From Melastoma dodecandrum (Eukaryota; Streptophyta; Magnoliopsida; Myrtales; Melastomataceae), in assembly GCA_029817715.1 (NCBI GenBank), contig JARUPY010000606.1, positions 8,184,001-8,248,000 on the forward strand: a stretch of DNA of 64,000 bases, written 5' to 3'. Under the pieces are notes generated by a model. That model ran no database searches and was not told the DNA's origin. It worked only from the letters and a program-made list of their open reading frames with translations. Shown here piece by piece: positions 1-10,478 of this stretch (position 1 is its first letter; each line of letters begins with the position of its first letter). A program made the translations under genes and the position numbers.

Positions 1-95
1 TGACTGAGGAGCAGTTCAAGGAAACATGGACAAGGCCAGGAGCCACGGGGCTCGCAGGCGGGGCCGCTCTCATGGCGGTGGAGGCGAGGATGTGA
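1..95 (+). CDS. ICL: Isocitrate lyase, last exon only (gene continues left of the window)
   Basis: This encodes the C-terminal 30 or so residues of isocitrate lyase, the peroxisomal enzyme that splits isocitrate into glyoxylate and succinate in the glyoxylate cycle. The sequence is almost identical to 30028-30122, the last exon of the complete gene in this window, and reads the same frame to a TGA at 93-95. It ends in Ala-Arg-Met, a type 1 peroxisomal targeting signal. The window opens three bases inside the exon, so the rest of this copy cannot be seen. Differences from the second copy include Thr for Pro in the GA(T/P)GLAGG stretch. Whether the gene is complete and expressed is unknown. Confidence 0.9.
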   Translation, partial: TEEQFKETWTRPGATGLAGGAALMAVEARM

Positions 96-235
96 GGGCC
101 GGCCGCGGGCGAGAGGCCCAAGGGAGTGCGTCGGTTGTGGGGGGCTACTACTAAGAAAAGATTGCCCAGTTTCCCTTTGGTGGCATTGGGGAAGGAAACT
201 GGAGAATAATAATAGTAATAAAAAAAAGAAACTGG
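96..235 (+). other. 3' UTR of the first isocitrate lyase copy
   Basis: About 140 bases after the stop codon match 30123-30250 downstream of the second isocitrate lyase gene. The match ends in an A-rich tract, after which the two loci diverge completely. This shows the duplication covers at least the last exon plus 3' UTR. Confidence 0.8.
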
Positions 236-245
236 CGTGCATAAG

Positions 246-683
246 ATATATCTTCTTCTCGGTCATTTCAATTATTGTGATTTCCCTAATGTATTCAAAA
301 TAATAATAATAAACGAATATTTTGTAATTGCGATAATACAGAGAATTTCGGTAAGCCTTATTAGCGAAATTAGTGCACAATATCAGCACAAATTACGAAA
401 AATGTTATGTAGGCTGTGTTTTTATATTTATTGATTGTATTTCTATTTTTATGTATATTTATATATGAGTCATCATGATATCAGAGACATCATGATATTA
501 GAGACATCCCTCTATTTTTTTCTGTCCAGTTCTGCCTGCCTTCGCGACAAGTTATCCACCTTTGAATTCGTCAAGCGGCATTGTTTACTAACGGAATCCT
601 CTAAGCAACAGCTATGTGGGGATAACCGTCACGCCGAATATATCTTCTTCTCGATCATCTCAATTATTTTGATCCCCTGATGT
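246..683 (+). repeat. Pair of ~45-bp direct repeats (246-291 and 638-683)
   Basis: The segments starting atatatcttcttctcg at about 246 and 638 are alike over roughly 45 bases with a few substitutions. The right copy lies in the YSL-like pseudogene exon. The left copy may be a remnant of the same exon. The stretch between them is AT-rich and shows no other gene. Confidence 0.55.
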
Positions 684-948
684 TTCTAGAGTAAAAGTGG
701 TATCATGTCCTCGATGCCTACGTTCTAGCCCCATGCCTGGGATTTTGCAATGCGTACGGTGCAGGCCTCACTGATATTAACATGGCCTTCAATTATGGGA
801 AGGTTGCACTCTTTGTTCTTGCATCCATATCAGGGAACAGTTCAGGTGTGGTGACCGGGCTGCTGGGCTATGGTCTCATCAAGTCTATCGTGTCCATCTC
901 CTCCGATCTGATACATGATTTCAAGACTGGCCATCTGACATTGACTTC
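530..948 (+). pseudogene. Broken exon of a YSL (yellow stripe-like) metal-nicotianamine transporter
   Basis: YSL proteins of the oligopeptide transporter family move iron and other metals chelated to nicotianamine across membranes. From about 700 the frame reads through FCNAYGAGLTDINMAFNYGK, then GLIKSIVSISSDLIHDFKTG and HLTLTS, a run typical of YSL transmembrane segments. Upstream, between 530 and 700, YSL-like residues (KWYHVLDAYVLAP) are split between frames by stops. The reading ends abruptly at 948, where a copia LTR appears to be inserted just after the LTLTS motif. No other YSL exons are present. I read it as a dead fragment. Confidence 0.75.
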
Positions 949-1186
949 TGCGATCAGGCGTCCCCTCACCACACATCCGCCATTGCTCTCAAGTTTAAGA
1001 AGAAAAGAAGAAGAGGGAAGAAGAAAGAACCAACTGAATCACTCGCATTCTGTATTCTGTCACCCATGGGTTTTTGTACAGCACAGTTTGTTAATTTTGT
1101 GAGTGGGACAACAGAACCCGCACAACTGATTAAGTTGTTTTACTCATTTACCCTCCTTGCACTAACGCTTTGGGCTCTTCACAACA
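949..1186 (-). repeat. Probable 3' LTR of the copia remnant
   Basis: Read on the minus strand, a purine tract (aagaagagaagaag) precedes TGTTGTGAAGAG, and the segment ends in GATCGCA where it meets the YSL exon. TG...CA ends and the preceding polypurine tract fit a copia 3' LTR. There is no partner LTR in the window to prove the limits. Confidence 0.5.
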
Positions 1187-1248
1187 TAAACTTCTTCTCT
1201 TCTTAACAACTTTGGGCCTCATCTCTTCATTCATCTTGGCCCTGCATT

Positions 1249-2031
1249 CTAAAGTTTCTGCGTATTGCCATTGTTCTCCATCTCTGCAACATTAGCTTGA
1301 AACAGCTCAGGAACCTTCACGACTGTCCCACATTTCTTCTGCTGCTCTTCTTGCTGACACTCCCCCTCAAGATGGGATGTATGGATGTCATACAATCCCA
1401 TCTTGCTCACCAGATAGTTAAACCTTGCTGGCTGCAGAGCCTTAGTTAAGACGTCTGCTATTTGATGCTCGGTCTTCACATGTCTGACATCTATCTCTTC
1501 ATTCATCACTCTGTCTCTAACAAAATGCAAGTCGATCTCCAGATGTTTCGTCCTCTCGTGAAATACTGGATTCTTGCTTAGATGAATTGCTGATCGATTG
1601 TCGCAATAGAGAGCCACTGGAAACTCCAAGTTGACTCCAAAGTCATTTAGCAGAGACCTTATCCAAATTAACTCAGCCGTTGCTGCCGCAATCGAACGAT
1701 ACTCTGCTTCTGTGGAACTCCTTGACACGGTTGCCTGCTTCTTGGATTTCCAGCTAATGAGAGAACTCCCCAGGAATACACAGAAACCCATTGTGGATCT
1801 CCTCGTGTCAACGCAACCTGCTCAGTCGCTATCCACGTAGGCTTGCAGATGGATCTGCGAACCACTTGCTAGCATAATTCCTTTTCCTGGAGACTGCTTG
1901 AGATACCTTAATACCTGACTCGTTGCCTGCCAATGCTCAATTCGTGGCTTCTCCATTAACTGCGCCAGAATGTGAACAGCAAAAGCTAAGTCAGGTCTAG
2001 TCACTCCCAAATATATCAGCTTGCCAACCAA
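1249..2031 (-). pseudogene. Copia RNase H and RT C-terminal region, broken
   Basis: The frame at 1822-2031 reads the conserved copia linker (LIYLGVTRPDLAFAVHILAQ). The frame at 1249-1791 carries RNase H landmarks: SWKSKKQATVSRSSTEAEYR, then LYCDNRSAIHLSKNPVFHER and KHLEIDLHFVRD. A stop and frame change near 1800 separate them. The C-terminal tail after residue ~150 is lineage-specific and unrecognised. Confidence 0.85.
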
Positions 2032-2166
2032 TTGTCTCTACAAGCTAGGATCCACTTGTTGGCTATCTCCCTCCGTGCTGAGTTTCAAATTAGGCAGCAT
2101 AGGTATAGAGCTTGGTTTCACAGCCAATTTCCCTTGCTCCTCTAATATCCTCAGTGTATATCCTCT

Positions 2167-2565
2167 CTAGGACAAGAATATACCTTCTCGAGACCTTGCT
2201 ATCTCAATGCCCAAGAAAAAACGCAATTCCCCCAAGTCTCTCACCTTAAAGTGCTTCTGTAGGTGCATCCATAAGTCTAAAATAACCTTCTCATTAGAAC
2301 TAGCTACTGCCATGTCGTCTACGTAGACCAAGACGGCCACAAAACCTTCTCCACTGTGTTTCGTGAAGAGAGAATAATCTGCCTTTGACTGTTTATAACC
2401 ATTCTCCATCAAACAAGCAGTCAATTTGCAGTTCCACTGCCTCGAAGCCTGTTTGAGGCCATACAAAGATTTTCTTAACCTACAGACTCTTCCTTGACAC
2501 TCCCCCTGCAACAAAAGGCCCGGAGGCAGCTGCATGTAAACCTCTTCATGTAAATTGGTCGACAA
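2167..2565 (-). pseudogene. Copia reverse transcriptase, palm and thumb half
   Basis: This 132-codon frame starts near HEEVYMQLPPG and contains LRKSLYGLKQASRQW and the catalytic VYVDDM box, then LGELRFFLGIEIARS. These are standard Ty1/copia RT motifs. The N-terminal half (fingers, first catalytic Asp) is absent, so the enzyme could not work. Confidence 0.9.
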
Positions 2566-2604
2566 TTCTTTTTGCTGTTGTAGGATATCCCAAGTCTTCC
2601 AGCT

Positions 2605-4284
2605 TGTTAGAAATCGTGTCGGGGTTACCCCTTCACCTAAAAGGTAGCAATTAGGTGAAGGGTCCCAACCCTATATATATGCATTGGCCCAGGCCTTTCT
2701 TTATCCAGTGTGGGACTATTTCCCAACACCTCCCCGTAGTCCCACATCGGATCTTTGTCCGGGGGTCGGGCGCCCTCGTTCGGATTCTTTGTCCGACGGG
2801 ACGAATCTGGCTCTGATACCATGTTAGAAATCGTGTCGGGGTTACCCCTTCACCTAAAAGCTAGCAATTAAGTGAAGGGTCCCAACCCTATATATGCATT
2901 GGCCCAGGCCTTTCTCTATCCGGTGTGGGACTATTTCCCAACATATGTTAGAAATCATGTCGGGGTTACCCCTCACCTAAAAGCTAGCAATTAAGTGAAG
3001 GGTCCCAACCATATATATGCATTGGACCAGGCTTTTCTCTATCCGGTGTGGGACTATTTCCCAACACCTCCCCGTAGTCCCACATCGGATCTTTGTCCGC
3101 GGATCGGGTGCCCTCGTTCGAATTCTTTGTCCGACGGGACGAATCTGGCTCTGATACCATGTTAGAAATCGTGTCGGGGTTACCCCTTCACCTAAAAGCT
3201 AGCAATTAAGTGAAGGGTCCCAACCCTATATATGCATTGGCCCAGGCCTTTCTCTATCCGGTGTGGGACTATTTCCCAACATATGTTAGAAATCATGTCG
3301 GGGTTACCCCTCACCTAAAAGCTAGCAATTAAGTGAAGGGTCCCAACCATATATATGCATTGGACCAGGCCTTTCTCTATCCGGTGTGGGACTATTTCCC
3401 AACATATGTTAGAAATCGTGTCGGGGCTACCCCTTCACCTAAAAGCTAGCAATTAAGTGAAGGGTCCCAACCCTATATATGCATTGGCCCAGGCCTTTCT
3501 CTATCCGGTGTGGGACTATTTCCCAACACCTCCCCGTAGTCCCACATCGGATCTTTGTCCAGGGGTCGGGCGCCCTCGTTCGAATTCTTTGTCCGACGGG
3601 ACGAATCTGGCTCTGATACCATGTTAGAAATCGTGTCGGGGTTACCCCTTCACCTAAAAGCTAGCAATTAAGTGAAGGGTCCCAACCCTATATATGCATT
3701 GACCCAGGCCTTTCTCTATCCGGTGTGGGACTATGTTAGAAATCGTGTCGGGGCTACCCCTTCACCTAAAAGCTAGCAATTAAGTGAAGGGTCCCAACCC
3801 TATATATGCATTGGCCCAGTCCTTTTCTATCCGGTGTAGGACTATCCCAACACCTCCCCGTAATCCCACATCGGATCTTTGTCCGAGGGTCGGGCGCCCT
3901 CATTCAGAATCTTTGCCCGACGAGACGAATTTGGCTCTGATACCATGTTAGAAATCGTGGTTGGGTTACCCCTTCACCTAAAAGCTAGCAATTAGGTGAA
4001 GGGTCCCAACCCTATATATATGCATTTGCCCAGGCCTTTCTTTATCCGGTGTGGGACTATTTCCCAACACCTCCCCGTAGTCCCACATCGGATCTTTGTC
4101 CGGGGGTCGGGCGCCCTCGTTCGGATTCTTTGTCCGACGGGACGAATCTGGCTCTGATACCAAGTTAGAAATCGTGTCGGGGTTACCCCTTCACCTAAAA
4201 GCTAGCAATTAAGTGAAGGGTCCCAACCCTATATAAGCATTGGCCCAGGCCTTTCTCTATCCGGTGTGGGACTATTTCCCAACA
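2605..4284 (-). mobile_element. Tandem TRIM array: ten ~122-bp LTRs and five ~93-bp internal domains
   Basis: A miniature LTR retrotransposon without coding capacity. On the minus strand each LTR runs TGTTGGG...TCTAACA. After five of the LTRs comes a ~93-bp internal domain that starts with TGGTATCAGAGCC, the primer site for initiator tRNA-Met, and ends in a polypurine tract (actacggggagg). LTR copies: 2605-2728, 2822-2943, 2946-3066, 3160-3281, 3284-3404, 3407-3528, 3622-3733 (cut), 3734-3852, 3946-4069, 4163-4284. Internal domains: 2729-2821, 3067-3159, 3529-3621, 3853-3945, 4070-4162. Elsewhere LTRs abut directly or with a TA spacer. CAGCT lies directly outside both ends (2600-2604 and 4285-4289). 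One LTR carries a T-to-A change at its tip (4163). Confidence 0.9.
2809..2821 (-). other. TRIM primer-binding site (initiator tRNA-Met)
   Basis: The minus strand reads TGGTATCAGAGCC immediately after the LTR end. It is complementary to the 3' end of plant initiator tRNA-Met. The same box recurs in the other internal domains near 3147, 3609, 3933 and 4150. Confidence 0.85.
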
Positions 4285-4287
4285 CAG

Positions 4288-4452
4288 CTACATCACAACG
4301 AACAACCATATATCCTGCCCACCAGGTTCACCGGCATCATACCAGGGAGCGAGTAGCTTCTCCACCATCTTCTCGGACAAATCGTCTTTGTGCTTGACCG
4401 CCTTAGAATAAACTTTGATAAGGTTGAAAGTGCAAAGTGCTCTGAAATCCAT
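4288..4452 (-). CDS. 54-codon ORF of unknown function beside the TRIM array
   Basis: A minus-strand ORF beginning MDFRALCTFN and ending LFVVM, with its stop overlapping the TRIM target-site copy. I do not recognise it. Its start resembles that of the ORF at 10876-11097 on the far side of the 885-bp array (both begin Met-Asp-Phe), which hints that the array lies within or between members of one gene family. It may be only an exon. Composition looks protein-like (charged helix, then PWYDAGEPGG). Expression is unknown. Confidence 0.3.
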   Translation of the reverse strand: MDFRALCTFNLIKVYSKAVKHKDDLSEKMVEKLLAPWYDAGEPGGQDIWLFVVM

Positions 4453-4919
4453 GCTTCCGAAACAAAGATTCGACCAAATAAAGATTAAATTTTCCAGCGA
4501 TGGCTTGCCTTTATATAATCTACAAATGACCGGATGAAACGTGCTTACGGTAAAACCCGTCTCCGTGACGTTAAATAGCTTGGGCCAAAAGTGTAGAACC
4601 CGAGTTGGGTCTGCTTGCCGTTTTATGGGCTCGAGTCGGGGTTACGATTAGTAATAGATCCAAAACCGGAACCCTTGGGGATACCGTCACTGTCATCAGG
4701 GAAAAGACTAAGTAAGATTCATATGGAAAAGGATGGGTGGGTTCCAATCCTAATCATATCAGTCATATGAAAAAGAATTGATAGTTTCATCCAGTCAACA
4801 AATTACCATCGAGCAACTATCAATTTCAATTCTAATAATATCAGTAGGCAATTTCAAGAAACACCCGTTTCCAAGAGCGAAAAAAGAAAACATGCAAAAC
4901 CAACCACCTAACTCGACTT

Positions 4920-5153
4920 CTAGCCATTAAAAAAATCACGAACCATTTCCTGTGATAAAAAACAACCTATGACACGATCGCCGACCTTATTTCCGTCGTG
5001 GAAATCTACAGGACGGGAAAGCAAAGCGATGATGTCCTTCTTCGACAGGTTCCTGTACCGCTCAAGCGGCAGTAGGTCGAGCAACACCCCGTAGGAGATA
5101 GCTTGCCGTTTATCTACAAGTGACAAGATGATTGAAAGAAACAAAGATTCCAT
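4920..5153 (-). CDS. 77-codon array ORF, unit 1
   Basis: Begins MESLFLSIILSLVDKRQAIS, has LLPLERYRNLSKKDIIALLS in the middle and ends MVRDFFNG before a stop. It may be a single exon: both the N-terminal part (cacttgtag/ata) and the C-terminal part (ttttttatcacag/gaa) contain sequences that look like splice acceptors. Function unknown. The same frame is kept open in units 1, 2, 3, 4 and 7. Confidence 0.35.
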   Translation of the reverse strand: MESLFLSIILSLVDKRQAISYGVLLDLLPLERYRNLSKKDIIALLSRPVDFHDGNKVGDRVIGCFLSQEMVRDFFNG

Positions 5154-5804
5154 ACTAAATCACCTCAATGAAACAAGAAACGCGGAAACAACGAAAGGTA
5201 GAAAAGTAAATTCAAGATATGAGAGTGGCCACCACACGGCCGGTGGGTGAGGGAGAGGCAAGTGATTGCGACCTTTCAGGAGATGTAGAATCAGAACAAT
5301 TTCATACCGTTCTGCTTTGAATCCCTACCTCGAAATAGTGATGGGTGTTGCTTCGTTTCTTCCATTCTCAATTCCAAAGTTTGATTGAACAAGATCCCTG
5401 GCATGCCTTCATATCATCTGAAACATACCTACGGTAAAACTCATCTCTGTGACGTTAAATGGGTTGGGCCAAAAGTGTAGAACCCGTGTTAGGTCCGCTT
5501 GCCGTTTTATAGGCTCGAGTCGGGGGTTACGATTAGTAATAGATCCAAAACTGGATCCCTTGGGGATACCGTCACTGTCACCAGGGAAAAGACTAAGCAA
5601 GATTCATATGGAAAAGGATTGGTGGGTTCCAATCCTAATCATACCAGTCATATGGAAAAGAACTGATAGTTTCATCCAGTCAACAAATTACCATCGAGCA
5701 ACTATCAATTTCAATTCTAATCATATCAGTAGGCAATTTCAAGAAACACCCGTTTCCAAGAGCGAAAAAAGAAAACATGCAAAACCAACCACCTAACTCG
5801 ACTT

Positions 5805-6038
5805 CTAGCCATTAAAAAAATCACGAACCATTTCCTGTGATAAAAAACAACCTATGACACGATCGCCGACCTTATTTCCGTCGTGGAAATCTACAGGACG
5901 GGAAAGCAAAGCGAAGATGTCCTTCTTCGACAGGTTCCTGTACCGCTCAAGCGGCAGTAGGTCGAGCAACACCCAGTAGGAGATAGCTTGCTGTTTATCT
6001 ACAAGTGACCAGATGACAGAAAGAAACAAAGATTCCAC
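5805..6038 (-). CDS. 77-codon array ORF, unit 2
   Basis: Same protein as in unit 1 with a few substitutions (IWSLVDKQQ near the start, SYWVLL, KKDIFALL). Full length. Function unknown. Confidence 0.35.
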   Translation of the reverse strand: MESLFLSVIWSLVDKQQAISYWVLLDLLPLERYRNLSKKDIFALLSRPVDFHDGNKVGDRVIGCFLSQEMVRDFFNG

Positions 6039-6689
6039 ACTAAATCACCTCAATGAAACAAGAAACGCGGAAACAACGAAAGGTAGACTAGTAAATTCAA
6101 GATATGAGAGTGGCCGCAACACGGCCGGTGGGTGAGGGAGAGGGAAGTGATTGCGACCTTTCAGGAGAGGTAGAATGAGAACAATTTCTTACCTTTCTAC
6201 TTTGATTCCCTACCTCGAAACAGTGATGGGTGCTGCTTGGTTTCTTCTGTTCTCAATTCCAAAATTTGATTGAACAAGATCCCTGGCATGCCTTCATATC
6301 ATCTGAAACGTACCTACGGTAAAACCCGTCTCCGTGACGTTAAATGGGTTGGGCCAAAAGTGTAGAACCCGAGTTGGGTCTACTTGCCGTTATATGGGCT
6401 CGAGTCGGGGGTTACGATTAGTAATAGATCCAAAACCGGATCCCTTTTGGTAATCGTCACTGTCATCAGCGAAAAGACTAAGTAAGATTCACATGGAAAA
6501 GAATTGGTGGGTTCCAATCCTAATCATATCAGTCATATGGAAAAGAATTGATAGTTTCATCCAGTCAACAAATTACCATCGAGCAACTATCAATTTCAAT
6601 TCTAATCATATCAGTAGGCAATTTCAAGAAACACCCGTTTCCAAGAGCGAAAAAAGAAAACATGCAAAACCAACCACCTAACTCGACTT

Positions 6690-6923
6690 CTAGCCATTAA
6701 AAAAATCACGAACCATTTCCTGTGATAAAAAACAACCTATGACACGATCGCTGACCTTATTTCCGTCGTGGAAAGCTACAGGACGGGAAAGCAAAGCGAT
6801 GATGTCCTTCTTCGACAGGTTCCTGTACCGCTCAAGCGGCGGTAGGTCGAGCAACACCCCGTAGGAGATAGCTTGCCGTTTATCTACAAGTGACAAGATG
6901 ATTGAAAGAAACAAAGATTCCAT
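6690..6923 (-). CDS. 77-codon array ORF, unit 3
   Basis: Full length. Differs from unit 1 by LPPLERYRN, PVAFHDGNK and KVSDRV. Function unknown. Confidence 0.35.
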   Translation of the reverse strand: MESLFLSIILSLVDKRQAISYGVLLDLPPLERYRNLSKKDIIALLSRPVAFHDGNKVSDRVIGCFLSQEMVRDFFNG

Positions 6924-7574
6924 ACTAAATCACCTCAATGAAACAAGAAACGCGGAAACAACGAAAGGTAGAAAAGTAAATTCATGATATGAGAGTGGTT
7001 GTAACACGGCCGGTGGGTGAGGGAGAGGCAAGTGATTGCGACCTTTCAGGAGAGGTAGAATGAGAACAATTTCATACCTTTCTATTTTGAATCCCTACCT
7101 CGAAACAGTGATGGGTGTTGCTTGGTTTCTTCTGTTCCCAATTCCAAAATTTGATTGAACAAGATCCCTGGCATGCCTTCATATCATCTGAAACGTACTT
7201 ACGGTAAAACCCGTCTCCGTGACGTTAAATGAGTTGGTCCAAAAGTGTAGAACCCATGTTGGGTCTGCTTGCCGTTTTATGGGCTCGAGTCGGGGGTTAC
7301 GATTAGTAATAGATCCAAAACCGGATCCCTTGGGGTAACCATCACTTTCATCAGGGAAAAGACTAAGTAAGATTCATATGGAAAAGGATTGGTGGGTTCC
7401 AATCCTAATCATACCAGTCATATGGAAAAGAACTGATAGTTTCATCCAGTCAACAAATTACCATTGAGCAACAATCAATTTCAATTCTAATCATATCAGT
7501 AGGCAATTTCAGGAAACATCCGTTTCCAAGAGCGAAATAAGAAAACATGCAAAACCAACCACCTAACTCGACTT

Positions 7575-7808
7575 CTAGCCATTAAAAAAATCACGAACCA
7601 TTTCCTGTGATAAAAAACAACCTATGACACGATCGCCGACCTTATTTCCGTCGTGGAAAGCTACAGGACGGGAAAGCAAAGCGATGATGTCCTTCTTCGA
7701 CAGGTTCCTGTACCGCTCAAGCGGCAGTAGGTCGAGCAACACCCCGTAGGAGATAGCTTGCCGTTTATCTACAAGTGACAAGATGATTGAAAGAAACAAA
7801 GATTCCAT
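7575..7808 (-). CDS. 77-codon array ORF, unit 4
   Basis: Full length. Differs from unit 1 only by PVAFHDGNK. Function unknown. Confidence 0.35.
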   Translation of the reverse strand: MESLFLSIILSLVDKRQAISYGVLLDLLPLERYRNLSKKDIIALLSRPVAFHDGNKVGDRVIGCFLSQEMVRDFFNG

Positions 7809-8459
7809 ACTAAATCACCTCAATGAAACAAGAAACGCGGAAACAACGAAAGGTAGAAAAGTAAATTCATGATATGAGAGTGGTTGTAACACGGCCGGTG
7901 GGTGAGGGAGAGGGAAGTGATTGCGACCTTTCGGGAGAGGTAGAATGAGAACAATTTCTTACCTTTCTACTTTGAGTCCCTACCTCGAAACAGTGATGGG
8001 TGTTGCTTGGTTTCTTCTGTTCTCAATTCCAAAATTTGATTGAACAAGATCCCTGGCATGCCTTCATATCATCTGAAACGTACCTACGGTAAAACCCGTC
8101 TCCGTGACGTTAAATGAGTTGGGCCAAAAGTGTAGAACCCGAGTTGGGTCTGCTTGCCGTTTTATGGGCTCGAGTCGGGGGTTACGATTAGTAATAGATC
8201 CAAAACCGGATCCCTTTGGGTAACCGTCACTGTCCTCAGGGAAAAGCCTACGTAAGATTCATATGGAAAAGGCTTGGTCGGTTCCAATCCTAATCATATC
8301 AGTCATATGGAAAAGAATTGATAGTTTCATCCAGTCAACAAATTACCATCGAGCAACTATCAATTTCAATTCTAATCATATCAGTAGGCAATTTCAGGAA
8401 ACATCCGTTTCCAAGAGCGAAATAAGAAAACATGCAAAACCAACCACCTAACTCGACTT

Positions 8460-8693
8460 CTAGCCATTAAAGAAATCGCGAACAATTTCCAGTGATAAAA
8501 AACAACCTATGACACGATCGCCGACCTTATTTCCGTCGTGGAAAGCTACAGGACGGGAAAGCAAAGCGAAGATGTCCTTCTTCGACAGGTTCCTGTACCG
8601 CTCAAGCGGCAGTAGGTCGAGCAACACCCAGTAGGAGATAGCTTGCTGTTTATCTACAAGTGACTAGATGATAGAAAGAAACAAAGATTCCAT
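8460..8693 (-). pseudogene. 77-codon array ORF, unit 5, broken
   Basis: The equivalent frame carries a TAG near codon 10 (plus-strand gactagatgat near 8663), so this unit cannot encode the full 77 residues from the usual start. Confidence 0.4.
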
Positions 8694-9344
8694 ACTAATT
8701 CACCTCAATGAAACAAGAAACGCGGAAACAACGAAAGGTAGAAAAGTAAATTCAAGCTATGAGAGTGGCCGCAACACGGCCGGTGGGTGAGGGAGAGGGA
8801 AGTGATTGCGACCTTTTAGGAGAGGTAGAATGACAACAATTTCTTACCTTTCTACTTTGATTCCCTACCTCGAAACAGTGATGGGTGTTGCTTGGTTTCT
8901 TCTGTTCACAATTCCAAAATTTGATTGAACAAGATCCCTGGCATGCCTTCATATCATCTGAAACGTACCTACGGTAAAACCCGTCTCCGTGACGTTAAAT
9001 GGGTTGGGCCAAAAGTGTAGAACCCGAGTTGGGTCTACTTGCCGTTATATGGGCTCGAGTCGGGGGTTACGATTAGTAATAGATCCAAAACCGGATCCCT
9101 TTTGGTAACCGTCACTGTCATCAGCGAAAAGACTAAGTAAGATTCATATGGAAAAGAATTGGTGGGTTCCAATCCTAATCATATCAGTCATATGGAAAAG
9201 AATTTATAGTTTCATCCAGTCAACAAATTACCATCGAGCAACTATCAATTTCAATTCTAATCATATCAGTAGGCAATTTCAAGAAACACCCGTTTCCAAG
9301 AGCGAAAAAAGAAAACATGCAAAACCAACCACCTAACTCGACTT

Positions 9345-9578
9345 CTAGCCATTAAAAAAATCACGAACCATTTCCTGTGATAAAAAACAACCTATGACAC
9401 GATCGCTGACCTTATTTCCGTCGTGGAAATCTACAGGACGGGAAAGCAAAGCGAAGATGTCCTTCTTCGACAGGTTCCTTTACCGCTCAAGCGGCAGTAG
9501 GTCGAGCAACACCCAGTAGGAGATAGCTTGCCGTTTATCTACAAGTGACCAGATGATAGAAAGAAACAAAGATTCCAT
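9345..9578 (-). pseudogene. 77-codon array ORF, unit 6, broken
   Basis: A single substitution (plus-strand ttcctttaccgc near 9476) turns the Tyr codon in ERYRNL into TAA, truncating the frame. The rest matches the intact units. Confidence 0.4.
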
Positions 9579-10244
9579 ACTAAATCACCTCAATGAAACA
9601 AGAAATGCGGAAACAAGAAATGCGGAAACAACAAAAGGTAGACAAGTAAATTCAAGATATGAGAGTGGCCGCAACACGGCCGGTGGGTGAGGGAGAGGCA
9701 AGTGATTGCGACCTTTCAGGAGAGGTAGAATGAGAACAATTTCATACCTTTCTATTTTGAATCCCTACCTCGAAACAGTGATGGGTGCTGCTTGGTTTCT
9801 TCTGTTCTCAATTCCAAAATTTGATTGAACAAGATCCCTGGCATGCCTTCATATCATCTGAAACGTACCTACGGTAAAACCCGTCTCCGTGACGTTAAAT
9901 GGGTTGGGCCAAAAGTGTAGAACCCGAGTTGGGTCTACTTGCCGTTATATGGGCTCGAGTCGGGGGTTACGATTAGTAATAGATCAAAAACCGGATCCCT
10001 TTTGGTAACCGTCACTGTCATCAGCGAAAAGACTAAGTAAGATTCATATGGAAAAGGATTGGTGGGTTCCAATCCTAATCATACCAGTCATATGGAAAAG
10101 AACTGATAGTTTCATCCAGTCAACAAATTACCATCGAGCAACTATCAATTTCAATTCTAATCATATCAGTAGGCAATTTCAAGAAACACCCGTTTCCAAG
10201 AGCGAAAAAAGAAAACATGCAAAACCAACCACCTAACTCGACTT

Positions 10245-10478
10245 CTAGCCATTAAAAAAATCACGAACCATTTCCTGTGATAAAAAACAACCTATGACAC
10301 GATCGCCGACCTTATTTCCGTCGTGGAAATCTACAGGACGGGAAAGCAAAGCGAAGATGTCCTTCTTCGACAGGTTCCTATACCGCTCAAGCGGCAGTAG
10401 GTCGAGCAACACCCAGTAGGAGATAGCTTGCCGTTTATCTACAAGTGACAAGATGATTGAAAGAAACAAAGATTCCAT
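10245..10478 (-). CDS. 77-codon array ORF, unit 7
   Basis: Full length, with SYWVLL and KKDIFALL as in unit 2. The last complete unit of the array. Function unknown. Confidence 0.35.
   Translation of the reverse strand: MESLFLSIILSLVDKRQAISYWVLLDLLPLERYRNLSKKDIFALLSRPVDFHDGNKVGDRVIGCFLSQEMVRDFFNG

Larger units (their letters stand above)
949..2599 (-). mobile_element. Truncated Ty1/copia retrotransposon
   Basis: On the minus strand this holds the second half of a copia reverse transcriptase and the RNase H domain, followed by a probable 3' LTR at 949-1186. Gag, protease, integrase and the first half of the RT are missing: homology stops near 2565, shortly before the TRIM array. Several stops and frameshifts break the pol frame. 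The putative LTR begins TG at 949 directly after the YSL fragment, and acttc (944-948) would be the target-site copy on that side. The other end is lost, so the duplication cannot be confirmed. Confidence 0.8.

Noticed and set aside
2605..4284. CRISPR-like regular array
   Set aside because: Repeats are LTRs with TG...CA ends, a primer site and polypurine tract; spacers are repeated internal domains, not unique sequences.
5449..10236. Plus-strand 62-codon ORFs in each 885-bp unit
   Set aside because: They repeat with the array; the text (for example WWVPILIIPVIW) has no known family and some units lack it. Treated as chance frames.
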